From positions 3,431,342 through 3,495,341 of the forward strand of contig NZ_KB905370.1 of NCBI RefSeq assembly GCF_000378985.1: a stretch of 64,000 nt of DNA, in the 5' to 3' direction. Made by a program: the position numbers and the translations under genes. The stretch's first letter is position 1. The number at the start of each line of letters is the position of its first letter. The notes under the pieces are model-generated. The model did not search any database. It was given only the letters and a program-made list of their open reading frames with translations, and was not told where the DNA came from. Below, one piece after another: positions 42,552 to 50,155 of the stretch. This DNA is from Ensifer sp. BR816. Lineage in GTDB: Bacteria > Pseudomonadota > Alphaproteobacteria > Rhizobiales > Rhizobiaceae.

Positions 42552-43670
42552 TCACCGGCCGCGAAGGATGAAATCGCCTTGTGGGGCTGCCGAAAGCCGT
42601 TCGGTTTCCTGCGTCAAGCGCTCGCGCAAGGGTGATCGGATGCACACCGGATCCGTGGCGCCGGCATCGTCGGCGAGCGCCATCGCCTGGCAACGGCAGC
42701 CGCCGAAATCCACCCTCTTGCGCTCGCAGCTTTGGCAGAGCGCCGGCATCCAGCTCTCGCCGCGATAGGCGTTAAAGGCATCGCTCTCGTACCAGATCTC
42801 CGATAGCGAGCTTTCGCGGACATTCAAGAATGACAGGCTCGGGATCGTTTCCGCCGCATGGCATGGAAGCACGCGACCCGACGGGGTGACGTTCAGGCCC
42901 ACCCGGCCCCAGCCGCCCATGCATGCCTTCGGGTACATGGAATGATAGTCGGCGGGCACATAGTCGATCACCAACACGCCCTGGTATTTGTCGCGCGCCG
43001 CGGCGACGGTGCCGGTCGCCCGCTCGACCTGTTCGCGCGTCGGCATAAGCGCGGCCTTGTTGCGCTCGGCCCAGCCATGAAACTGCACCGTCGCAATCTC
43101 GATGCGCCGGGCTTTGAGGCGGATCGCCAGTGCGATCATGGCGTCGATCTCGTGCATGTTCCACCTGTGGCAGACGGCGTTGATCGTCAACGGGACACCT
43201 GAATCCGCCACCCAGTTCGCGACGGCCATTTTGCGTTCATAGCCGCCCTGATAGCCGCTGATCCGATCTGCCTCTTCTGGAGAAACGCCCTGGATCGAGA
43301 GCTGAACGTGGTCGAGCCCGGCATCCGTCAGACTGTTGATCCGGGCTTGCGTCAAGCCAACGCCGGAGGTGATGAGATTGGTGTAAAGCCCCAGCGACGC
43401 GGCTGCCTCCGTCAAATCGACGATATCCCGTCGTGCCGCGGGCTCCCCGCCCGACAAATGCAGGTGCAGCACCCCAAGATCGGCCGCTTGCCGGAATACG
43501 CCGATCCATTCCTCGGTCGCAAGTTCCTCGTCCATCGGCGTCAACGCGATCGGATTGGAGCAATATGGACAAGCCAACGGACAGCGATGCGTCAGCTCCG
43601 CCAGCATCGCCATCGGCGGCGGCGCGCGCGAAACGTCGGGGGCGGCATCGTTTGCAATCGCGATGCTCAT
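42552..43670 (-). CDS. pqqE: PqqE, radical SAM PQQ synthase, copy 1
   Basis: The 372-residue enzyme has the radical SAM motif CPLACPYC near residue 35 and a C-terminal SPASM domain with cysteines in CMGGWGRV, PCHAAE, LCQSCERKR and GGCRC. It joins Glu and Tyr side chains of PqqA in the first committed step of PQQ synthesis. The ATG at 43670 overlaps the pqqD stop. It is the last gene of pqqABCDE copy 1 and is clearly similar to the copy at 60045-61169 (about 80 % of bases in stretches compared by eye). Confidence 0.95.
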   Translation of the reverse strand: MSIAIANDAAPDVSRAPPPMAMLAELTHRCPLACPYCSNPIALTPMDEELATEEWIGVFRQAADLGVLHLHLSGGEPAARRDIVDLTEAAASLGLYTNLITSGVGLTQARINSLTDAGLDHVQLSIQGVSPEEADRISGYQGGYERKMAVANWVADSGVPLTINAVCHRWNMHEIDAMIALAIRLKARRIEIATVQFHGWAERNKAALMPTREQVERATGTVAAARDKYQGVLVIDYVPADYHSMYPKACMGGWGRVGLNVTPSGRVLPCHAAETIPSLSFLNVRESSLSEIWYESDAFNAYRGESWMPALCQSCERKRVDFGGCRCQAMALADDAGATDPVCIRSPLRERLTQETERLSAAPQGDFILRGR

Positions 43671-43963
43671 TGGACGAGCTCCAGCATGCGGCGGAGGGAG
43701 AGTTCCTTTACGAAAGCCACGACGTCATTGCCGATCTGGGCGGCCGGGGCCTCGAACGTGGCGGCAAAATCGGTGGCGATGCAATCAAGGGAGCGCTTGC
43801 CATCGAGGGCTTGCACGATGCGGATGGCGATGTCGTCGAGGGCGATCGCGCGTTCAGGCGCCAGCAGGACCGTCCGACCGCGAACTGAATCCTCGCGCAA
43901 CCGCACGCCACGCGCAAGCTTGACCACACTGGACCCAGAAATCACGGACGCATCGACGGTCAT
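43667..43963 (-). CDS. pqqD: PqqD, PqqA-binding chaperone, copy 1
   Basis: The 98-residue RRE-fold protein has KLARGVRLREDSVRGRTVLLAPE and KELSLRRMLELV, typical of PqqD. It presents PqqA to PqqE. The frame is open upstream inside pqqC; ATG 43963, overlapping the pqqC stop, gives the usual length and matches the start of copy 2. Confidence 0.93.
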   Translation of the reverse strand: MTVDASVISGSSVVKLARGVRLREDSVRGRTVLLAPERAIALDDIAIRIVQALDGKRSLDCIATDFAATFEAPAAQIGNDVVAFVKELSLRRMLELVQ

Positions 43964-44727
43964 TCCGCAGCCTCCCTCGATGTCATTTCGCTGAGCACAC
44001 CCTCCCGACCGTCCCAACCTCCCGGCGGAATGCGGCCGGGTGCCACATACGCCGAATGGAGCGCATCGAGCTGGGCCCAAAGAACATCCGTCTTGAATGT
44101 GAGTGCCGCGGCAGCGGCATCCTGCTTTTCCATCGTGTCGGCACGGTCGAGGACGTAGGAGAGACCGAATTCGACATCGCGGGGCGCCTCGGTCAGCCTC
44201 TGGCGGAAGTAGGCGAGCGCCGCGTCATCGGCGAACGCATAGTGCTCGAGCAACCCGGCGATGCGTTCCGAATGGATCTTGGGCGCGAAAAGCTCGGTCA
44301 GCGAGGATGCCACCGCCTCGAGGAGCGGCTTCTCGCGCACGAACGACACATAGGCGTCCACCGCAAATCGCGTCGCCGGCAGCACGCCCTTCGTCGAAGC
44401 GACGTAGCCGGGATCGAGGCCGACGGCCTCGGCGAGACGCAGCCAACGTCGGATGCCGCCGCCGGCATCGATGCCCCCATCATGGTCTTCGATACGGGAG
44501 CGCCAAGCCCTGCGCAGATCAGGGTCGTCGCATCGCGACAGGAAGGCCGCATCCTTCATCGGAATTCGGCACTGATAGTAATATCGATTGATGACCCAGG
44601 CACGAACCTGCGTCATCGTGCAGCGGCCGCCGTGGAGCATCACGTGAAAGGGATGCTTGTCGTGATAGCGCTCCTTCCCAATATCCAAAAGGCGGGTATG
44701 GAAAGCTTGCTTGTCAGCCAATGCCAT
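43960..44727 (-). CDS. pqqC: PqqC, pyrroloquinoline-quinone synthase, copy 1
   Basis: The 255-residue cofactorless oxidase has HPFHVMLHGG, RAWVINRYYYQ and EHYAFADDAALAYF, characteristic of PqqC, which carries out the final eight-electron ring closure and oxidation. The ATG at 44727 overlaps the pqqB stop (TGATG). A central tract of 192 bp (44254-44445) is almost identical to copy 2, unlike its flanks. Confidence 0.95.
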   Translation of the reverse strand: MALADKQAFHTRLLDIGKERYHDKHPFHVMLHGGRCTMTQVRAWVINRYYYQCRIPMKDAAFLSRCDDPDLRRAWRSRIEDHDGGIDAGGGIRRWLRLAEAVGLDPGYVASTKGVLPATRFAVDAYVSFVREKPLLEAVASSLTELFAPKIHSERIAGLLEHYAFADDAALAYFRQRLTEAPRDVEFGLSYVLDRADTMEKQDAAAAALTFKTDVLWAQLDALHSAYVAPGRIPPGGWDGREGVLSEMTSREAAE

Positions 44728-45587
44728 CAAAGTCGGACCTCCATGCCGTCGAAGCCGACCTCGAAACCGCGGCTCTCGACACTGTCGCGCTCGCTGCCGG
44801 CCCGCCAAATCGGGTTCGTGTTGTTGATGTGGACATAGATCTTTCTGCGAATGTTCAGGGTGCCGAGTGCATCGAGGCTGCCGCCTTCGCCGCCAATCGG
44901 CATGTGGCCCATGCGACGGCCTGTCTTGCACCCCGTGCCGCTGGCGACGTTCAGACGCCTGCCGAGAGCGTCGTTCATCATGGCGCAGCCCGGAATGTAG
45001 TAAATACGCTTGTTGTCGGCTTCGAGCTCGAGACCGACCGTATGTTCGCTCTCCACGGCGAGGTCCGGTTCGCCCTCTTCGAGAAAAAGCGGGACCTTGC
45101 CGGGGACAGCAAAGAGGCGCGCCTCAAGGCTAGGGAGCGGAAAGAATGGCTCTTCGATCGAGACGATCGTTCTCGAGACCAGTTCCGGATCTAGGACGCG
45201 GAAGACCGGATTCTCGGCAATGATTTGGTCGACTGCACCGGTCGAAAATACAGTGAATGCCTGCTTTTCCCGCAGCACGAGGAGTCCCGCCAGATGATCG
45301 ATGTCGCCATTGGTCAGCACAACGCTCTTGATCGGACTGTGGCGCAGCCGACGCGGCTGCAGCGCCAGATTGGCGCCAACTTGTTCACGCATGTCCGGAG
45401 ACGCATTGAAGACCGCCCAGGCCTCGCCATCTAGGCTCACCGCAAGCGACGACTGGGTCTGCGGTCTGAGCGCGGAGGCGGGATCGCGCGCCATCGAGCA
45501 GTTCAGGCAGCCGCAATTCCATTGCGGGAGGCCGCCGCCGGCGGCGGCCCCCAAGACGATGATACGAAGATCGGACATTTTCTTCAC
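44727..45587 (-). CDS. pqqB: PqqB, copy 1, with internal deletion
   Basis: The 286-residue protein of the metallo-beta-lactamase fold starts at GTG, as copy 2 does, and retains QWNCGCLNC and TNGDIDHLAG. Against copy 2 (303 residues) it lacks about 17 residues after PGCAMMNDALGRRL, including the FFDGT...DDEM block that copy 2 carries, removed in frame near 44935-44965. PqqB is reported to act as an iron-dependent hydroxylase on the crosslinked PqqA intermediate. The loss of this block may make copy 1 inactive. Confidence 0.88.
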   Translation of the reverse strand: MKKMSDLRIIVLGAAAGGGLPQWNCGCLNCSMARDPASALRPQTQSSLAVSLDGEAWAVFNASPDMREQVGANLALQPRRLRHSPIKSVVLTNGDIDHLAGLLVLREKQAFTVFSTGAVDQIIAENPVFRVLDPELVSRTIVSIEEPFFPLPSLEARLFAVPGKVPLFLEEGEPDLAVESEHTVGLELEADNKRIYYIPGCAMMNDALGRRLNVASGTGCKTGRRMGHMPIGGEGGSLDALGTLNIRRKIYVHINNTNPIWRAGSERDSVESRGFEVGFDGMEVRL

Positions 45588-45632
45588 GGGAATACCTGAC
45601 GAATTGTGGACCGACCGTCGTGGGACGAAGCC

Positions 45633-45728
45633 TCAGAAGAGGATCGGCTCGTCGCCGTCCGCGGGGACGTAGCGGGTGACTTCCATAGCGCAACTGACTT
45701 CGGTGAATTTTGGTGCGTGCCAGGACAT
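45633..45728 (-). CDS. pqqA: PqqA, PQQ precursor peptide, copy 1
   Basis: The 31-residue peptide MSWHAPKFTEVSCAMEV... contains the Glu-x3-Tyr pair (EVTRY) that becomes PQQ. It starts at 45728 after GGAGAAG. It differs from copy 2 at only four positions. It is first in the pqqABCDE operon and divergent from the alcohol dehydrogenase. Confidence 0.93.
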   Translation of the reverse strand: MSWHAPKFTEVSCAMEVTRYVPADGDEPILF

Positions 45729-46147
45729 GTCTTCTCCTTTACCTGTCGAGGTGGTTGTGCCCGTTCCGGCGTTCGCGGGCACCCTTGCCGGCGGGTCGGA
45801 CACGAGACAAGCTTTGCTCCCGAAGAGCGCCGCTTGGGTGAAGAACCGGGACAGCATTCCGCCGCACCGGCAGGACCCGGCGAGCGCCGTCGCCAGGTTT
45901 TTCGCAAATCGATGTTCTCGCCGGGCACGCGCATCTGCAGCCGCGTACACCGGAATGCCGGGGCCAGGCCTGCGGCCTTCGCTCCCACGCTCACTATCGC
46001 TCTTGAGGCTACCAATCGCGCGCCACCGGCGATGTCGCGCAAGCACACCCGAGGGCCGTGGCGGAAGCCCCCACTCGGAATTCTGCTGGTACGCATCACG
46101 GAACCTCCCCTTTCCCTGGCGAAATGGTAACGACGGCGCGAAGGCTC

Positions 46148-46162
46148 ACAATACGACCTATG
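46148..46162 (+). promoter_or_regulatory. Module motif ACAATACGACCTATG
   Basis: Shares AATACGACCTA with the arms of the inverted repeat at 57350-57403, but the right half is degenerate (TATG instead of TAGGT). Candidate regulator site. Confidence 0.4.
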
Positions 46163-46218
46163 CACAATCGACAGAGGCGTTTCCGTCCGCATCGGGCCGC
46201 GGCCAGGCAGCCGCAGGC

Positions 46219-46233
46219 ATTACGACCAAGGTG
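46219..46233 (+). promoter_or_regulatory. Module motif ATTACGACCAAGGTG
   Basis: Shares TACGACC(A/T)AGGT with the other module sites; its centre is about 97 bp before the alcohol dehydrogenase start. Candidate operator for the LuxR-type regulator at 48163. Confidence 0.5.
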
Positions 46234-46322
46234 CAATATCCGTGCCTTTGGCTCGGGACGATGATCGAAGCCGCCAGACGGTTGCGGCAGCCGCAACTGA
46301 TGCGAGGGAAGGAGACATCGAT

Positions 46323-48089
46323 ATGAACAGATTGATGCTGACTGCCGTGACGGTCCTGTCACTGGCGGGAATGGCCCAGGCGGAGGTGACGGAAGAGGAT
46401 CTCGCCAAGGACGCGACTACGGTCAGCGATGTGCTGACGAACGGCATGGGGAGAGGCCTGCAGCGCTTTTCTCCGCTCGAGACGTTGAACAAGAACAACG
46501 TCAAGAACCTCCTGCCTGCCTGGGCCTTCAGCCTCGGCGGCGAAAAGCAGCGGGGACAGGAAAGCCAGCCGATCGTCCATGACGGCGTAATGTATGTCAC
46601 GGCCTCCTACAGCCGGCTCTTTGCCATCGACATCAAGACCGGCAAGGAGCTTTGGCAGTTCGACGCGCGGCTGCCCGAAGGCATCCTGCCCTGTTGCGAT
46701 GTGGTCAATCGCGGCGCGGCGATCTACGGCGACAACATCTATTTCGGGACGCTCGACGCCCGTCTCGTCGCCCTGAACCGCAAGACGGGCGATGTGGTTT
46801 GGAACAAGAAGATCGCCAACTACAAGGAAGGCTATAGCTACACGGCCGCGCCGCTGATCGTGGACGGCCTCGTCATCACCGGTAATTCCGGCGGCGAGTT
46901 CGGCGTTGTCGGCGAGGTGCAGGCGCGCGACGCCAAGACCGGCGAGCTGGTGTGGACACGCCCGGTCATCGAAGGACACATGGGCACCTACAAGGGCAAG
47001 GAAAGCTCGATGACCGGGACGCTGAACGCGACCTGGCCGGGAGACCTGTGGAAGACTGGCGGCGGCGCCACCTGGCTCGGCGGCTCCTACGACGCCGACA
47101 CCGATACGCTGATCTTCGGCGCAGGCAACCCCGCCCCATGGAACAGCCACCTGCGCAACGCCGGCAAGCCGGTCGAAGGCAACAAGGGCGACAACCTCTA
47201 TGCCGCGAGCCGTCTCGGCATCAACCCCGAAAACGGCGAGATCAAGTGGCACTTCCAGACGACGCCAAGAGAAGGCTGGGATTTCGACGGCGTCAACGAG
47301 GTCGTTCCGTTCATCTCCAAGGACGGCAAGAAGCGGTTCGCGACCGCCGACCGGAACGGCTTCTTCTACATCCTCAACCGCGAGGACGGGAAGTTCGTAG
47401 CCGCCTATCCTTTCGTCAAGAACATTAGCTGGGCGAAGGGCATCGATGAGAATGGCCGCCCCATCTACGTGGAGGAAAACCGCCCCGGCGACCCCACCGT
47501 GGCCGCCGATGGCGGCAAGGGACAGCAGGTCTTCGCGGTACCGTCGTTCCTCGGCGGCAAGAACTGGATGCCGATGGCCTACAGCCAAAAGACCGAGCTC
47601 TTCTACGTGCCATCGAACGAGTGGGGCATGGACATCTGGAACGAACCCATCTCCTACAAGAAGGGCGCGGCCTATCTCGGTGCCGGCTTCACGATCAAGC
47701 CGCTCTTCGAGGACTATATCGGCTCGCTGAAGGCTATCGACCCGAACAGCGGCGAGATCAAATGGGAATACAAGAACGGTGCGCCCCTTTGGGGCGGGGT
47801 GATGGCGACGGCGGGCGGACTGGTCTTCGTCGGGACGCCCGAGGGTGACTTCAAGGCGCTCGACGACGAGACCGGCGAGGTTCTCTGGTCCTTCCAGACC
47901 GGGTCGGGGGTCGTCGGCCAGCCCGTCACCTGGGAGCAGGACGGCGAGCAATATGTGTCGGTGATCTCCGGCTGGGGGGGCGCTGTGCCGCTCTGGGGCG
48001 GCGAAGTCGCGAAGAAGGTCAACTATCTCAACCAAGGTGGTATGGTGTGGACCTTCCGTTTGCCAAAACAACTGGCTTCGGCACAATAG
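46323..48089 (+). CDS. PQQ-dependent alcohol dehydrogenase, lanthanide type (ExaF/PedH-like)
   Basis: The 588-residue quinoprotein has a signal peptide (1-20), an eight-bladed propeller with W-motifs, and the vicinal disulfide Cys124-Cys125 (PCCDVVNRG) near PQQ. Metal ligands are Glu192 (GGEFG), Asn269 (GAGNPAPWN) and catalytic Asp320 in GWDFDGVN. Asp322, two residues later, is the extra Asp that marks lanthanide-dependent enzymes; calcium enzymes such as MxaF have Ala there. Sequence feel and neighbours favour the ethanol dehydrogenase type (ExaF/PedH) over XoxF. ATG 46323 has AAGGAGA upstream. It oxidises alcohols in the periplasm and passes electrons to a cytochrome c or cupredoxin. Confidence 0.9.
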   Translation: MNRLMLTAVTVLSLAGMAQAEVTEEDLAKDATTVSDVLTNGMGRGLQRFSPLETLNKNNVKNLLPAWAFSLGGEKQRGQESQPIVHDGVMYVTASYSRLFAIDIKTGKELWQFDARLPEGILPCCDVVNRGAAIYGDNIYFGTLDARLVALNRKTGDVVWNKKIANYKEGYSYTAAPLIVDGLVITGNSGGEFGVVGEVQARDAKTGELVWTRPVIEGHMGTYKGKESSMTGTLNATWPGDLWKTGGGATWLGGSYDADTDTLIFGAGNPAPWNSHLRNAGKPVEGNKGDNLYAASRLGINPENGEIKWHFQTTPREGWDFDGVNEVVPFISKDGKKRFATADRNGFFYILNREDGKFVAAYPFVKNISWAKGIDENGRPIYVEENRPGDPTVAADGGKGQQVFAVPSFLGGKNWMPMAYSQKTELFYVPSNEWGMDIWNEPISYKKGAAYLGAGFTIKPLFEDYIGSLKAIDPNSGEIKWEYKNGAPLWGGVMATAGGLVFVGTPEGDFKALDDETGEVLWSFQTGSGVVGQPVTWEQDGEQYVSVISGWGGAVPLWGGEVAKKVNYLNQGGMVWTFRLPKQLASAQ

Positions 48090-48094
48090 AGGAT

Positions 48095-48130
48095 ACCGGG
48101 GCCGGGCTTTGGCAGCTGGCCCCGGTTTCT
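48095..48130 (+). terminator. Rho-independent-type terminator after the alcohol dehydrogenase
   Basis: ACCGGGGCC pairs perfectly with GGCCCCGGT, followed by TTTCT, five bases past the stop codon. It separates the dehydrogenase from the regulator. Confidence 0.7.
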
Positions 48131-48162
48131 CGCGACAACGGCAGAACAATGCGGAGCGCTCA

Positions 48163-48882
48163 ATGATCATCATCCGCAATTCCTTCCAGGCACCGCGGCC
48201 GACCCCACCGCAGGCCCTCCTCAAGCCCGTCGAGCTGCGATCGGCGCTGATCGTAGATGACCATCCCCTGTTCTGCGAGGCGCTGGCGATGACCCTGACT
48301 GGGCTCGTCGGCATCGAGGCGATCGACTCCGTCGGAACCCTGGACGCCGCGCTCGGCCGGTTGGAGGGGGATGCGCCGCCCGACGTCGTGGTGCTCGATC
48401 TCAATCTGCCCGACGTGAACGGGCTGGACGGCGTCGTGCGATTGAGGCAGGCGGCACCCAACATCCCGATCGTCGTTGTCTCGTCGTTGGACGAGCTGAG
48501 GGTCATTCGCGCCTTGCTCAAGGCGGGCATCAACGGCTTCGTGCCCAAGCACGCAGTTCGGGACGAATTTCGCGCCGCCTTCGCGGCGATCGCACGAGGC
48601 GAAATCTACGCCCCGCAGATGGCTCTGGAGCCGGGCGGCACCTCGCTATCCGACGACGCGATCGCCCGTCTGGGCCTCTTGACGCGCCAGCAGGCGAAGA
48701 TCCTGCAACTCGTCTGCTCCGGCCTGATGAACAAGCAAATTGCCTATGAGCTTTCCATCGCCGAGACCACAGTGAAGGCGCATGTCACCGCAATCATGCG
48801 TAAGCTGGGCGTTCAGACGCGGATGCAGGCCGTGTTATTTGCACAGGAGGCTCGGTTTACGGCGCTGACGCCGGAGGAATGA
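48163..48882 (+). CDS. LuxR/NarL-family response regulator (ErbR/AgmR-like)
   Basis: The 239-residue protein has a receiver domain (about 25-145) with Asp32, Asp33 and phosphoacceptor Asp79 (VVVLDLNLPDVNG), then a C-terminal LuxR helix-turn-helix (about 170-235, LTRQQAKILQLVCSGLMNK). It resembles the regulators ErbR/AgmR of quinoprotein ethanol oxidation in Pseudomonas. ATG 48163 follows GCGGAGCGC. Its partner is probably the hybrid kinase two genes downstream, and it is the natural candidate for binding the shared module motif. Confidence 0.85.
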   Translation: MIIIRNSFQAPRPTPPQALLKPVELRSALIVDDHPLFCEALAMTLTGLVGIEAIDSVGTLDAALGRLEGDAPPDVVVLDLNLPDVNGLDGVVRLRQAAPNIPIVVVSSLDELRVIRALLKAGINGFVPKHAVRDEFRAAFAAIARGEIYAPQMALEPGGTSLSDDAIARLGLLTRQQAKILQLVCSGLMNKQIAYELSIAETTVKAHVTAIMRKLGVQTRMQAVLFAQEARFTALTPEE

Positions 48883-48982
48883 TGTCTTCAGGATCCGAAG
48901 CTGCCGCCCTCGAGAGTTCGCAGCGTAAGCGCTGGATTCCGGAGCAGTAACGGCTTTACTCTGGTCGTGGGAGGAAGAGGGA

Positions 48983-50155
48983 ATGAGGACATTGGGCGGC
49001 ATCGCGCGGGAGACGATCGTCCCGCGCGCCAGCGTTCCATCGAGCGACCCTAACGCCGTGGAAACACTGGCGCGGCAACTCGGACCGGGACCTTTTTCGC
49101 TGATCATGCTCTTCGTTTCGCCGACGGCCGACCTCGAGCGCCTGCCCGCCGAGGCAGCGCGGGTCTTCGGCGACATCCCGATCATCGGCTGCACCACCGC
49201 GGGCGAGATTTCCCACACAGGCTATAACGACGACACCATTGTCGCGCTCGCCCTGCCCTCGGAATACTTCCGCATCGAAACGCTCACCGTCCCCAATCTG
49301 GTGCAGCTTGACCCGCCCGATCTCGCCGCCGCCCTCGTTCGAACGCGCGCGGCAATGGCCGACCGCTACCCCGAGCTTGCCCACGAGTTCGCAATTCTAC
49401 TGGTGGACGGGCTGTCGCAGAAAGAGGACGAGCTGACCTCGGCGCTCGCGGCAGGCATGGGAGCCACGCCGATGCTCGGCGGCTCGGCCGGCGACGGAAC
49501 GCGCTTCGCCCGGGCCTTCGTGCTCGACGGCCACCGGTTCTTGCAGAACGCGGCCGTGCTGGCGCTGGTGCGAACGGAATGCCCGGTCCGCGTCTTCAAT
49601 TTCGATCATCTCATACCGACGGAAAAGCGCATGGTGGTGACAGAAGCCGATCCCCGCCGCCGCATCGTCCGCCAGATCAACGCCGAACCCGCCGCAGGAG
49701 AGTATGCACGCCTCGTCGGCATGGATCCCGAACAGCTCAGCACCTTCACATTCGCGGCCCATCCCGTTGCCGTGCGCATGGGAACGCGGCACCACGTGCG
49801 CGCCATCCGTCAAGTAATGGAGAGCGGCGATCTTGTCTTCTTTTCGGCCATCGACGAGGGCGTCGTGCTGACGATTACCGAGCCCGGAGACCTGATCGGC
49901 CAGCTCGGCCGCGAACTCACCCGCCTGTCCTTGCCGGAGCGCCCGACCGCGATCCTTGCCTTCGACTGCATCCTGCGCCGGCTGGAGGCTGAGGAAAAGC
50001 AGATCGTGGGTCGCGTCTCCGAGCTTCTGCGTCGCCACGGCGTCATCGGCTTTTCGACCTATGGCGAGCAGTTCGGTCCGATGCACGTGAACCAGACGAT
50101 GACCGGTGTCGCGATCTATCCGCCAGGCACCGCACTATCCGAGAAGGTTCCGTGA
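48983..50155 (+). CDS. FIST-domain sensor protein
   Basis: The 390-residue soluble protein has FIST_N (about 35-230, IPIIGCTTAGEISHTGY) and FIST_C (about 235-375) domains. FIST proteins are thought to bind small ligands and work with signalling partners; a FIST gene next to a hybrid kinase is also found in the Pseudomonas exa region (PA1975-ercS'). GGAGGAAGAGG precedes the ATG, and the stop overlaps the kinase start (TGATG). Confidence 0.88.
   Translation: MRTLGGIARETIVPRASVPSSDPNAVETLARQLGPGPFSLIMLFVSPTADLERLPAEAARVFGDIPIIGCTTAGEISHTGYNDDTIVALALPSEYFRIETLTVPNLVQLDPPDLAAALVRTRAAMADRYPELAHEFAILLVDGLSQKEDELTSALAAGMGATPMLGGSAGDGTRFARAFVLDGHRFLQNAAVLALVRTECPVRVFNFDHLIPTEKRMVVTEADPRRRIVRQINAEPAAGEYARLVGMDPEQLSTFTFAAHPVAVRMGTRHHVRAIRQVMESGDLVFFSAIDEGVVLTITEPGDLIGQLGRELTRLSLPERPTAILAFDCILRRLEAEEKQIVGRVSELLRRHGVIGFSTYGEQFGPMHVNQTMTGVAIYPPGTALSEKVP

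Larger units (their letters stand above)
45729..46322. other. Divergent control region between pqqA copy 1 and the alcohol dehydrogenase
   Basis: This region of about 590 bp holds no supported gene. It contains two copies of the shared module motif at 46148-46162 and 46219-46233 and must carry both promoters. Confidence 0.6.
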
